64,000 bases of DNA from Ricordea florida (lineage: Eukaryota; Cnidaria; Anthozoa; Corallimorpharia; Ricordeidae): contig OX453286.1 in assembly GCA_949710005.1 (NCBI GenBank), positions 10,001-74,000 of the forward strand, in the 5' to 3' direction. Shown here in pieces: positions 33,463-45,303 of this stretch. How positions within the stretch are numbered: position 1 is the stretch's first letter; every line of letters begins with the position of its first letter. The translations under genes were made by a program, and so were the position numbers. Below the pieces are notes generated by a model that worked only from the letters and a program-made list of their open reading frames with translations, did not search any database and was not told the origin of the DNA.

Positions 33463-34467
33463 TGTAAAGGTAGAGTTGGATGCCAGCGTCACCCAGTCGA
33501 GTAACTTATGGAGATTAAATTTCTTATTATAATTTAACCCCGCCTTTTGTGCTGTCTTATTGTAACCGCTATACAAATGTGTCTATTTACGTTTTATGGT
33601 CCAGTTTTGTATTTTAAGTATATTAATAGTGAAATTTGTGCGAAATCGAACTTCCAGGTTTCAACTTGCCTGCCACAGAATATGCAGAGAGTCAACAAAA
33701 TGGCATAGCTTTCTTACCCATAACCGAAGGAAAACTAAAAATGTAGTGGACTCTTGGCTTACGAATGCGGACGAATTCTCGATGTTCGTTTCTCATAGCA
33801 TGAAAGTCAATCTTTTCCGGCGAGGAGAAACGAGTAGAGACCGCAAAGAAGTGATGGTACAGGCTGGTGCGATGTGAGAACACTTTAACTTGTTATGATA
33901 CCCTAAACCTGGAACAGAGAAAGAGTTTGCTCAGTAATTTTCCTGTAATTGTTTTAAACACGGGAAGAATTTTCGTATTGTAAACATTTTTTTGGAAAAA
34001 AGTTTGCAGATATCAGAATTTTGTTTTCCCTTTTGCTGTAGTCTATAACACTACCTTGTCTTTCCAAAGAGTTCTGTCGGAAATGAGCTTGAAACGTGTG
34101 AGGGTAAAAAATGTTTCCGTACCATGATTTCAGTAAGTTTCCGTTTTTAGTTACTATCACACCCTTCATGCTACTTGCAATATATTTATATCTTTGGTGA
34201 TGAAGACGATATCCATATAAGGAATGATAGCTCATGCCGCAGAAATAACACGATACCTCAATGATAAGCGTCATAGGTGTCGGTCGCGCTAAGTGTGTGT
34301 ATCCAGCATTCCTCTTTCAGGGTTCTCTTTCTAAAGGTTCTCATTTTATCTAGTATTGCAGTGAGTTATTGACAAGTATTGTTTTTCAGGGAGAAGCACA
34401 GCTTTTGTGTTCCTGGAGTGTTGTAAGGCGGTACACTGATCCATCCATTTCTTACAAGGTCCACAAA
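33463..34467. promoter_or_regulatory. Divergent upstream region of the dipeptidase pair
   Basis: About 1 kb separates the two start codons, which point away from each other. Any core promoters and 5' leaders must lie here. I see no convincing TATA box and no transposon. Confidence 0.5.
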
Positions 34468-37400
34468 ATGAATCACAAGGCAGTATTGATAGGAGCAGCA
34501 GTTGTAGTTGTCTTGGTCATCGTCATAGCTGTACCTTGTGCATTACTGTTGGGAAAGAAAGATTCTGCAGATGATGAGAAGAAAACTTGCATGCAGCGAG
34601 CGGAGGCGGTCCTCGACGAAACGCCTTTGGTTGATGGGTAACGAATTTGCTCAGTTATCTGTACATATCTACCACCATAACAAAACTCTTACACAGGTTT
34701 TTCCATTTACTGTTTTAATGATTCGATTTTTACCGCTGGCAACTGGCTTCGGTTCTTGCAAGGTATGCATGCTTGTAAGGCAAACAGCAGCTTAATACTC
34801 AATACAGGGTTTGTAAACACAATATGATGATCAACTAGGAGGTCGGAAGCATGTTTTACAGAGGTATCGAGCTTTAATTGAGAGACCAGTTTTATGCCAG
34901 TTCTTGTTTAGTATTCCGGGTTTGACGGTTCATTTTATTAGATACTTTGCCTGATGATAACATTGCCCGGAAACAGGGGCTTCACAAGGTTGGTTTATTG
35001 AGATAAATGGTTAAACGATATTGGATACAGCTGAGTATAATAAGAAGAATTACGCAGATCGAGGAGGATGTTTGGAGGAGGCCAATTTGGTACAGACAAT
35101 GTTTCGCACTGAAAACTCCACAAGGATTTCCTTTGAATGATTTATTCTAGAGCAATCAACAATCAATACATTGAGCAACATTCCGATGTCGTCTTACATT
35201 ACACTGAAATCACAAAACAGACGATCTAACCCGGTAGCTGTAGCAAACACAACAAATACATAAATAATGCAAAAAGTGTAGTTTGACCTAGACTGACCGT
35301 CGAATGATTCTTGGAGATTGACAAGAGACTCTTAGCTTACAACAATTGCCACGTGAATTAAGTTAATGAATGAGTGTCGGCAAATAAACGTAAAGCAAAA
35401 TAATCGTCGAGAATCAAAGGATCCTTATAGTGAATTTCGAACCATGAATTCATAGGTCGCGGCAGACGCCAAAACCTTCGTCGATGCCTTCGTCTTCCCT
35501 GTCTGAGGATTGTCCTATAAAGCTCAATGCTCAACCTTCTGCGGCGGAGACCATGAAAAGCATTGATAATAATCATCTGCTGCAAATTCAGGAGATTAAA
35601 ATAGACCTGCATAAAAGTGGCGAGCAGGAGAAGTACTCTGAACATGATGTAAATAAAGTGTTGCACGTGAAAGGAGTTTCCCGCCCGTAAACCGGTACCT
35701 AGTATTTTGCTATATGTCGTTCGTGCGCGACCGCAAGCCTGGCCATTATAATTGGATTATGTTATGTCGGGATTTGCCCGCGATCATTTTTTGGTAGCGA
35801 CATATCAACACCTGTCTTCCAACGCGACCCCTACCTAAATGTCAGCGATTTCCGGAACTGTCAATCAAATAACGTAATTAATATTTGAATCCTTGGAGAC
35901 CTGCATGATTCTCATATAATAGCAAACACAACTCCAGTAATAGTTAAATGAGTTATTTTTTAAATCAATGACCGTCGCACGATATCGTTTTCTATACTGA
36001 GAAACATCGAAATCATGCAACAACCAACGTGGACCCAAAGATCAAGAGATTCGGTTCCTGACAGTTTCTGTAAAAATTCAGCCATTCAAAGCGTGTTTTC
36101 GTGCCGCTTATATCAGTAATATTTCGGCACAGGGTTCCATTCCTTGGTTATTATGGGATTTCCCATGTTTTTTCCCCTAACTATAGCTTATAATTTCTAC
36201 CGGACCATTCAAGAGACTTTCTTGCCTGACTTGTGTGTTCGTTCTCTTATTCCCTAATTCGGCGATTTTTTTCTCATTCATCGTTTAAACTCAGCTCTCA
36301 GCCACTTTCCTTTGAACAAAGATACTGTTGAGTGACATCAGTGATCCCAAAATCAACCTGTTATTTTGTCTTGGACATCAGCTGTTTCCCTCCAGGTAGG
36401 AAAACCACAAAAAGATTGTCTTTGTTCTTTCAGACATAACGACCTTCCATGGCAGCTTAGGAAAAATTTTATGAATCGTCTGGAGAATCTGCCCCTTAAC
36501 AAAAACATTCCAGAATTCCACACTGACATTCCACGGCTGAGGAAGGGCAAAATAGGATCACAGGTATTACCACGAAACAAGAAGATAAGTGATTGCAGTT
36601 GCAGTTCCTCCTAATTAATTGTTGTAAAAAAGTAGTAATTTCATGGATACAATCAAATATTTTAAATTTATCATTGATAGGGTTAGCCTGCCGTAGTAAT
36701 CGAATCCCGCTTTGTATGGGTCTCCATTCAACGAGTAGTCTCCTTCGCAGCCGTTATTAGGATCGTCACGCAACTCTCCTCCCCACTAAGTGACGAGTGA
36801 CGATGGAGCAGGCGCAGAACTGGCGAGAAGCGTTGGTTTCAGTCTCTCCTCCTTTTCTTCTTTTATTTTGCATTGCTATTGTTTCCGCCGCTGAACGATG
36901 ACCAAACCCCAATTAAAGCGGCGCGCTGTAAGCAGCCGTTGATAAGACTAGACTGTGATACAGCAGAAATGAGCATTGTTGCTCCATGTCCTCCCCGTGT
37001 ATAGCTGATTGAAAACAATCTATTCAACACTCCTCTCACACAAAACAGCGACAAAAGAATTGATATCGATGTTTGTTCTCGCAGTTTTGGGCGGCGTACG
37101 TTTCCTGCCGTAATCAGTTTACAGACGCCGTGCGATTGTTTGTGGAGCAAATTGACGTCATCCATCGCTTTGTAGAAAAATACCCGGATGTTTTTGCCTT
37201 CGTGACCACTTCCCAGGGAATCAGAGATGCTCATAAGGACAAGAAGATCGGCTCTCTGATTGGCGTAGAAGGAGGCCATGCCGTTGATAGCAGTCTGGAT
37301 ACTTTGAGAATGATATATGACATGGGAGGGCGTTACATGACGCTGACTCACGGATGTCACACACCATGGTAAGTGATGTGTACCCTCAGTCACAGGTCAA

Positions 37401-40400
37401 TCGTTTTACAGGTCATTTAAAAGATGGTAAAATATTACTTACCAATGGACATATTAATTTTTCAGGGCAGATTCAGAGAAGCCAGGAGCCCCAGGCAGTA
37501 GTGGATTGACAGATTTTGGCATAGTAAGCAATAGTTCATTCACATTCGGCAGAATATTAATAGATTGAAGTATCTCAAGGAGAGAGGTATCTGCCAGTTA
37601 GTTACTTAAAGGGCCCTTATTCCACAGATTAAAAACAGACGCCCATGTTTCTACATTACTTCAATAGATTCAACGCTGCATGAAAGAAACACACAAACGT
37701 CGCAACATTGTAAAATCTTAAGTGAATAAGTTTTAATGGAAGGCAAAGGGAAAAAACACCGGGTTAGCGCTAGGGGCGTGGGCTCCAATTCCGTTATGAC
37801 TTGGTCTATTTTCATTCTAAAGTGAATTCGCCTGGTGGAGTTTTTTGAAAAAACAATCCCCAGTTGTGGAGTGCGATGGCTCGGCATATAACATGAGATG
37901 TTATTGAGTTTGAGTTGGAGATTAACTTTTGTTGTTTTTGTCATGTTAGATCCTGGTGAAAGAAATTAATCGTTTAGGAATGTTTGTGGATATATCACAC
38001 GTATCCCATGCAACCATGCATGATGTACTGGATGTAACCCAGGCCCCTGGTGAGTGCACATGACTCGGCTTTCTCTGTTAAATTCATTATGGGATCTAGC
38101 TGGCTAATTTTTCTAGGAAAATGTTGTTTTTAACACGAGAAAATAAAATTTATATCTTCAAGCCGCCGTGTAATGTTCTTTTTATTATATGGACAAAAAA
38201 CCAGTGGGAAAATTTTTTTAGGACGCGCGCGTACATCCGGGACAATTTGGTACATGACTTTTTCATATCTTTACTGAGTGGAAATATGGAAAATACGAGT
38301 GTTTTAGTTTCCGGTAAATTTATCCCTATAGTAAATAAATAATTTAATTAGGTATTTATTTATTAAAAGACCATGATTATAAGCTTCTCCCAAACTGTGA
38401 TTTTTCTGATCGTGAATTAATTGAATCACTCTTTGTCGAAATTAATGTTTCTCATGGGAAAAGCATTGTTGTTGGAATTGTTTATAGGCCGCCGAATCAA
38501 AATGTAGACGAATTTAATGATATTCTTTCCAACATCTCTAAAGACAATAAACAATGCTATATCATGGGCGATTTTAATTCTGGATCTTCTTCAATACAAT
38601 CATCACGCACACACTCAGGAATTTTTCCCAATCATTTCGACTCATTTCGAATCATTAATTGACAACATATTCACCAACCATCTTTCAAAAAATGTGTTTA
38701 ATGGAATTGTCCTAAATGATTTCTCCGATCGTCTTCCCGTCTTTGCGTATTTTCATGTTGAAATTACACCACACCTTGGAGTAAAGAAAATTTTCAAGCG
38801 CTCTTTTTATTGAAAACAACGTTAAGAAATTCAATGATTCTCTTTCTCACACATATTGGTCCACTTTTCTCAACGAGGATGACCCAGATGAATCTTACAA
38901 CGGCTTTGTCAACGAACTTTTCCAGACTTTAAAAACGCCTGCTTCCCGTTGAGGGCCATTACAAGTAGACAGTTAAAACTCTGCTCCCCTTGGTCAACCA
39001 CTGGCCCCCTCAAATCTATTAAGGAGAAGAATAAACTCTACAAACGATTAATCTAACAGATCCTGTGAATCACAGTATAAAGCATACAAAAACAAACTAA
39101 ATCATTTAATCTGCGTCGTCAAGCGCTCATATTATTACAATCAGTTTGAGAGTGCGTAAAAAGATCTTAGATAAACTTGGAAACTGTCGCACGAAGTTAT
39201 CAACAAACGAAGGAGTAGGTCCCCTTTGCCCTCGTCATTTAAGTCAGTGAACAGTACTTTAACTGATACCGCTGAGATTTCTGATACATTTTGCAAACAT
39301 TTCACTAATATTGGTCCCAATTTGGCAAATTCTGTACCCACAGTTATTGTTCTTTTCGTTCTTTCCTGACTGGCAACAATAACTCACCTCAGTATCACCC
39401 TAACTCTAACCAATGAACCGGAAGATATCACCTCAGTATCACCCTAACTCCAACGAATGAACTGTAAGATATCACCTCAGTATCACCCTAACTCCAACGA
39501 ATGAACTTGAAGATATCACCTCAGTATCACCCTAACTCCAACCACTATAAATGAACTGGAAGATATCACCTCAGTATCACCCTAACTCCAACCACTATAA
39601 ATGAACTGGAAGATATCTGCAGTGCATTTGCGTTGAGGAAAGGCCCGGGCTATGACAAAATCCCAATGCAGGTGATCGAAAATTCTTTTCACTTCATTTC
39701 TGCACCCCTGATGGACACTATCAATCTTTCTCTTTCTAAAGGTATTTTTCCGGATAAACTGAAAATTGCCAAAGTGACGATCCCGAACTTTTTGTGAGTT
39801 ATAGACCAATTTCTTTATTACCTTTGAAAGTGTTATGTATAACAGGATAATATGATTTGTTATATTATTATGTTGTTATCAGTTTGGCTTTCGGAAAAGT
39901 TATTCAACTTCATTCGCATCAACTCATCTCATTAATAAAATTTGCTCCGCAACTGATCGACATGAAACTACTACTGACAGAGGTGTTTTTAGATCTTTCT
40001 TAAGCATTTTACACTCTTAACCATCAAATTATGTTTAACAAGCTGGAACATTATGGTGTGGCTCTGCAGTGGATGAAAAGCTTCTTTTCTTGCCGCCAAC
40101 AATTTGTTCAATTTAGTCTAGCCTGTTCCTCAATGCAGACCATCAAATGTGGCTTTCCTCAAGGTTCTATTCTGGGTCCTTTATTTTTTCTGCTATATAT
40201 AAATGATCTTCTTAACGCCTCTAATTAACTCAACCCTTACTTTTTGCTGACGACATAGGTATTTTCTATTCTCACTCTGACCTCACTAAGTTGCAATCTA
40301 TTTTAAATGATGACTTGTGTACAACTATGACATGTGGTTGAAAAGTAATAAGTTCTCTGTGAAAGTAAAAAAAACTCGCTATGTCATCTTTAAGTCGAGT

Positions 40401-42686
40401 TTATTGTAATCTCTCTCTTTTTCTTGGACATTATTCGCTGGAACAGACTAACGTAACTAAGTTTCTAGGAATGTACGTGGACGAGCACCTTGCTTGGAAA
40501 CACCACATTAGCTATGTCTCTAAACAGATCCCTAAGTCAGTTGGTATAATATTTAGGGCCCGATTCTACCTATCAGAAAAAAACAAATCAACTCTGTACT
40601 ACGTGTTAATTTATCCCTATATCACCTTTTGTAACTCCTCTTGGTCGTCCACGTATGTGCCCAACTTAAATGGGATTTTCATTCTGCAAAACCGTGCTAT
40701 GCGAGCCATCACCAATTCCGATTATCGAGCACATTCTACTCCATTGTTTGCTAAATTGGGTATCCTTGACATTTTTCAAGTGCACTCATTTCAAATAGCC
40801 AAGTTAATGTTTTATTGTCACAATCAATTGTTGCCTCCAATGTTCCTCAACTTGTTTGAGACAAGTAGTGGAATTATGGCACCAGAACGGCTAGATGTTA
40901 CCGCCCTCATTTCTGTCGTACAAACATTAAGAAATTTACAATTCTCTTTCAAGGTCCTATGATTTGGAATTCTCTCCCTACTTCAATTACATGTTCAGTA
41001 AGTTTTCTTACCTTCAACAAAAAATGTTAGAGTTTTTATATTTAAAGAATCTTAAATCTGTTATGCCGCACTCACACAGCACCAAATTATACTCTTATAT
41101 TATCCTTCGAGGTGGCCTCTCCTATAAGCCTTGTGGTTTCCTTAGATCTTCTCGCCACTAACTTAGGTGTATTAAATGTAAATATTATGTAAATAGAAAA
41201 TAAAAATAAATAAACAAAATGGTATTGTTTGGAATGGTTGGATCACTTACTATCCCAAACGTGACTTTTCATTTTTGTTTACTTAGTTATTTTTAGTCAC
41301 TCAAGTGCCTATGCCCTATGTAACCACACACGAAATGTTCCTGATGAGGTACTTAGGAGAATGGTAAGTGGATTGCTGGATGGATTTAGTGCCAGCTCCC
41401 CTAATATTTAACTGGTAAGGTATTACGTTAGTAGATGTAACATTTCAGCTGTCTCTGTGTTTTTTAGCCCAAGAATGGAGGAGTCATTATGGTGAATTTT
41501 TATAATAACTACTTGACGTGCAGTGATAACGCTACACTAAGTGATGTGGCAGGTAAAACGTATTTCAGTGTATTGCAAGCAAATTGTAACATTTGTTTGA
41601 TACGCCGTTTTGCTATTTGGAACTCTTTTATGACAAATGAACACAGATATAAAGAAGTATGATGAAATGCTACACTGTTAAATGACTTGAGTTCTGTGAA
41701 TATATAACGTTGCGTTGTATTGATCAAACTAGCATTGTCTCATGTAATTTACTTCTCCCTTCTTGCATAACAAATATTGGTTCTCCCGCCCACGCCTGCT
41801 TTTCGCTTCTCTTGTCGCTTTCCATGGTTCTTCTTCCCATTTTCACTCCCTCCGTCATACGGTTCTTTCATTCTCATTTCACTTCAAATGAGGGATTGTT
41901 ATATTTGAAATCACTTTGTTATTGTTAAAAGATCATATCGACCACATCAAGACAGTTGCCGGCATCAATCACGTGGGTCTTGGTAGTGATTACGATGGTG
42001 TTCCCAGGTAACATTGTTTCCTCGTTGTATGATTTCGGTACATTGCTGGTCGTGGCTGTTCGTGGTATTTCACATTCGTGACGCTTTGATAGATGTTTCT
42101 GTTCCACCTGTCAGGGTTCCTGAAGGTCTTGCTGATGTTTCAACTTTTCCTAAACTCGTGGAGGAGCTCTTCAAGCGTGATTACACTGAGGAAGAAGTGA
42201 GAAAAGTGATCGGACTCAATCTGATTAATGCCATGGAAAAAATGGAAAAGGTAAGCAGGTTGAATGTGCAAAAGCAATAATAAAAAGCAATCAGTAACGA
42301 CAATAATGATAATAATAATGATAATGATACTAATATTACTGAATAATAGTAAAATTAGTATGTGTAATCAAATGGTGACGAGTGAAATTATTCCCTAATT
42401 TCACTCGTCACCATTTGATTACACATACTAATTGCGTTTTAACATGTTAACTTGTTATGCTCTTGGAGCTTTTCACTCTGATGACCGGGGGCCCGATAAA
42501 ACTGATCGGTGTGAAAGCAAGCACATGTTGCCCGGTCGCGTGTTTAGTCATAGAGTTATTCTCTGTTTTTTTTATTATTATTATTTTGGCCAGGTTGCTG
42601 CTGACCAGAAGAATGACGGTGTTCAGCCACTTGACAACTATATCTATGTCAATAAAACTTGCCGACCAGCGTGGTTTGGACTTTAA
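34468..42686 (+). CDS. DPEP: Membrane dipeptidase B, signal-anchored, 10 exons
   Basis: Paralog of the gene on the other strand. Exons: 34468-34637, 36434-36563, 37085-37368, 37466-37523, 37950-38049, 41287-41363, 41468-41552, 41932-42007, 42115-42250, 42594-42686. GT-AG joins all keep frame, giving 402 aa. Zinc-site residues: His58 and Asp60 (VDGHND), Glu162 (GVEGGH), His231 (FVDISHVS), His252 (IFSHSSA). The N-terminus differs from A: residues 5-29 ([20 protein letters not shown]) form a strong signal-anchor with few flanking charges, so a type II membrane protein is likely. The C-terminus is short (RPAWFGL). All intron phases equal those of gene A; exon 4 is 58 against 64 bp and exon 10 is 93 against 150 bp. 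AATAAA lies at 42766-42771. Intron 5 holds a 2.8-kb LINE. Confidence 0.93.
36736..36800. repeat. TAGTCTCC-type MITE end in dipeptidase B intron 2
   Basis: TAGTCTCCTTCGCAGCCG matches, with one change, the left end of the 72-bp element at 59721 (TAGTCTCCCTCGCAGCCG). A G/C-rich stretch follows. The other end was not found with confidence. Confidence 0.5.
38380..41215 (+). mobile_element. Degenerate CR1/L2-like LINE in dipeptidase B intron 5
   Basis: Parts appear in order on the plus strand, with frameshifts. Endonuclease: [20 protein letters not shown] and YIMGDFNS (38460-38590). Reverse transcriptase: [20 protein letters not shown] (40148-40205), a FADDI-like box near 40245, then [19 protein letters not shown] and [13 protein letters not shown], and the C-terminal block [20 protein letters not shown]. 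The A-rich end AAAATAAAAATAAATAAAC (about 41195-41215) marks the 3' terminus. An internal 44-50-bp tandem repeat lies at 39382-39612. No intact frame survives. Same sense as the host gene. Confidence 0.85.
39382..39612. repeat. Tandem repeat, five units of 44-50 bp, inside the LINE
   Basis: Unit: ATCACCTCAGTATCACCCTA, ACTCCAAC, then an AATGAACTGGAAGAT end, five copies. The last two copies carry an extra ACTATA. It is a local expansion within the LINE coding region. Confidence 0.85.
42355..42431. repeat. Perfect 36-bp-arm palindrome in dipeptidase B intron 9
   Basis: Left arm 42355-42390 (TTAGTATGTGTAATCAAATG onward) and right arm 42396-42431 are exact inverse complements, with the 5-base spacer TTCCC. 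No mismatch is seen in 36 positions. An (AAT/GAT)n run precedes it at about 42298-42340. Confidence 0.93.
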
Positions 42687-42924
42687 CGGATCGAATAGAA
42701 ATATATATAAAGCAAGAGCTTTTCTTTTTAATTAGTTCATTTCAGTTTTATGTAGGATCGATCTGAATAAAGATGTATCTATGTACAGCAGCTATTTAAT
42801 CAATGTATATGCTGTAACCGCGGTAAGCTTCCTGGGTTAAGTAGATCTTAGGATTTCTCAAGGAAACATATCCCGGTTTATCTGAGACATTTCTGTTGAG
42901 ATGAAAGCTCGACTCCCGCAAGTT

Positions 42925-43288
42925 CAGGGACGGCGGAGCCGGGGGGGCTGGGGGGGCTTTAGCCCCCCCACTTTTTATTTTGCTTAAGCTACAACTTTAT
43001 GCAAGCCTCGTCGGGAACTTTTCGCGTTTACGTATTTTTAACATTTTCTCAGCGTGTGCTTCCTTCCCACAGACGGGAAGCTTGTGTCCAAAAACCGCAG
43101 GTTAGCGTTGGAGACCGGAAGGCTGAAGTACCTTTCATTTTACGCTTTATCCAGGCTAATTATTTCGAGAAGTATGTCGCGGAGAATGTTGTAAATACGA
43201 TTTCCGAGACTCTAGACCCCCCTACCAACTCGCGCCTCCGGCGCTCGTTTTCAGCCCCCCCACTTCAAAATACGCTCCGCCGTCCCTG
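42925..43288. mobile_element. hAT-like MITE with CAGGGACGGCGGAGC ends
   Basis: Inverted ends CAGGGACGGCGGAGC and GCTCCGCCGTCCCTG bound 364 bp, flanked by AAGTT on both sides (5 bp certain). Just inside are G7-8 and C7 runs. CAGGG termini are typical of hAT elements, whose duplication is normally 8 bp, so the flank may be mutated. Confidence 0.75.
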
Positions 43289-43653
43289 AAGTTCTAGTCA
43301 TTCTCGCGTATTTCACAATATCGTTGTGTATTTCATGACGGCAAGAAGAGGAAAAAGGTCATCAGAGGTCTTACTGACATTGTCCCCAGTTATGGCTTTT
43401 TGTTCCAATTTTGCACTGTCTGAGGGCGGCAATTGTCTTGAGCCTTTCGGAAGTGTTTCATCTTTGTGACTTTATCTTTGCGGGAAGTTGTGTTACATAC
43501 TTCTTGTGCATGCTTTATTGACATACCTTCACTAGGAGCGTTCCTCGCCTTTATGTTCCTGGTCGTGAGTTTTGACAGACCTATTGTACTTTGTAGCTAC
43601 TTTTAGAAACGCCTTTCGCACGAAATGATAGTGCTTTCGCTGAGATTCGCAAG
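43289..43653. other. Unassigned spacer
   Basis: No gene or repeat recognised between the hAT-like MITE and the Penelope insertion. Confidence 0.4.
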
Positions 43654-43692
43654 TAAGTACCAAGTAATGTGGGGATAGTTTCTAAAGAAACT

Positions 43693-44485
43693 AGGGCCCC
43701 GTCCACACGTATCTGGATATTTTCGAAAACGGAGATTTTTTTCTCCGTTTTAGCCTTCCGTCCACACGTATACGGCGTTTTCGATCACTGAAAACGGAGG
43801 TTTTCGAAAACGCTCTCCAGAGTGGAGATTTTTGAAAACGGAGATTTATCGTATTCGTGTGGACGGGCGAAACGGAGGTTTTCGAATACGATGACGTCAT
43901 ACTTAAGATCCAGTCCTTCCCGCACAAAGTTTGCATCTTTAAAACCGATATGGCGGGATGTCGGTCGTTTCGCCTACAGGATGATTCGCCTACAAGTCGA
44001 TTCGTCTGCACTTGAGTCGATTCGCCTACACGTTCTGAGACGTTTCGCCTACACTGAAGTCGATTCGCCTGCAACCCACTACCCTAGAATAGTAAATTAG
44101 TATAGGAGAATTATCACTTTTAGCGACTACAGTTCCCCTTGCCTTTTGATTTTGATTTGGTGGTGGCTTTTTGACCAGACTTTGACGACATTTTGAAACA
44201 GTTTCAAGCGGATAAAACAGGTTACAACCCACGCGACGCGACGAGAAACAAACAAAGATGGCGCCAAGAAATGAATTCCACGGGCTTCAGTCTCTTCCAC
44301 AGCGCATGCTTTATTAGTTACAGCGCATACTCTGTAGAGAGAGCTAGCGTATTTTTCTGGCTTTAGCGTATTCGTGTGGACGGGCGAATACGATTTGAAA
44401 ACGCTACGTGTGGACGCGTATGTTTTTGAAAACGGAGAAAAAAATCTCCGTTTTCAAAAATATCCGGATACGTGTGGACAGGTCC
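43693..44485. mobile_element. TIR element with GTCCACACGTATC ends nested in Penelope
   Basis: The left end (CGTCCACACGTATCTGGATA, GAAAACGGAGATTTTTTTCT) and the right end in reverse complement (TGTCCACACGTATCCGGATA, GAAAACGGAGATTTTTTTCT) match over about 55 bp, with further CGTCCACACG and GAAAACGGAG copies inside. Termini read TAGGGCCC/TAGGACC. No transposase is present. The target duplication was not resolved. hAT-like is plausible but unproven. Confidence 0.7.
43955..44078. repeat. GATTCGCCTACA minisatellite within the nested TIR element
   Basis: Seven or so copies of a GTCGATTCGCCTACA-like word (variants GTTTCGCCTACA, GATTCGTCTGCA) are spaced by 13-24 bp. Confidence 0.8.
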
Positions 44486-44841
44486 TAGGACCTAAACGAT
44501 CGTTTCAAATCACCGACCGTTTCACATGCACTTCCGCCAATGTTATCTATTGCATAAAATGCACCTTATGCAAGAAAATATACATCGGCGAGACTGGAAG
44601 AAGATTAGGTGACCGTTTCCGCGAACATCTGCGTGACGTCGAACGAAATGACAAAGATGCATCGAAACCTGTAGCGCGACACTTTAATCTACCTAACCAC
44701 TCAACTCACAACATGGCGGTATGTGGCCTTTTCGTGCATCAGGGCAACACGGAAAGCCGTAAAAACCTAGAACAGAAGTTTATCTTCCAACTCGGTTCTC
44801 TTAATCCCCACGGTATCAACAAACGTTTCTCATTCATTTAA
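44486..44841 (+). pseudogene. Penelope GIY-YIG endonuclease domain fragment
   Basis: Frame to 44841: GPKRSFQITDRFTC, then VIYCIKCTLCKKIYIGETG, RRLGDRFREHL, ARHFNLPNHS and LEQKFIFQLGSLNPHGINKR. The zinc-knuckle-like CxxC and the YIGETGRRL...RFREH core identify the GIY-YIG nuclease that nicks target DNA in Penelope-like retroelements. The domain looks intact, but the reverse transcriptase is missing because of truncation and the nested insertion. Confidence 0.9.
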
Positions 44842-44949
44842 TCATTCATCTAATTTATTCACTTCCATTCACACAATGCTATGGTTCCACCAATAGCATG
44901 GCTCTAAACTTCTCTATGTAAATTGAACGTAACCCACAATCCTCTCATT

Positions 44950-44985
44950 CGCTCCGACGAAGGGCTAACGCTCGAAACGTCAGCA
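44950..44985 (+). ncRNA. Hammerhead-like motif in the Penelope 3' region
   Basis: CCGACGAAGGGCTAACGCTC followed by GAAACGTCAGC has the order of a minimal hammerhead core: CUGANGA (here CCGACGA, one change), a short stem-loop GGGC-UAAC-GCUC, then GAAAC-GUC. Hammerhead ribozymes are known in Penelope-like elements. The U-to-C change and one-base-pair stem III make activity doubtful. Confidence 0.5.
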
Positions 44986-45062
44986 CCTCCCTTTTACCTT
45001 ACGGTAGTATACCTTACTTAATCAACTCGTTTGATTAAGCCAATTTCTTAAGTACCAAGTAA

Positions 45063-45303
45063 GCTGCGGACAAAAAAAGAACTCTTCTCCGTATTTCCTC
45101 CTGCATACCAGCCAGGCTTGGGAAATCATAGAGAAGCCAGTCTTTCTTACTTTTGTTCAGAAAATACACCACAGACAGTGCTGCTTACCCCCTACAGTAT
45201 GTGATGTACCAATCTCCCAAATGTCACATTACTGTTGCCGCTGGTACCGGTGGATGAGAGAGCCTGGGTTTTGAACGAGCCAGAAAAGTGGGTACGAAAC
45301 AAA
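45063..45303 (+). promoter_or_regulatory. BPHL: Upstream region of the BPHL gene
   Basis: 240 bp between the Penelope insertion and the chosen start. An in-frame upstream ATG at 45235 exists but would add 23 residues with no family match. The insertion therefore sits close to the gene's promoter. Confidence 0.4.

Larger units (their letters stand above)
43668..45048 (+). mobile_element. 5'-truncated Penelope-like element with 14-bp duplication
   Basis: The direct repeat TAAGTACCAAGTAA (43654-43667 and 45049-45062) bounds the insertion. It contains the C-terminal GIY-YIG part and 3' UTR of a Penelope-like element, and a later MITE (43693-44485) that split the element. Only the far 5' stub 43668-43692 and the part from about 44486 belong to Penelope. 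Confidence 0.8.
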
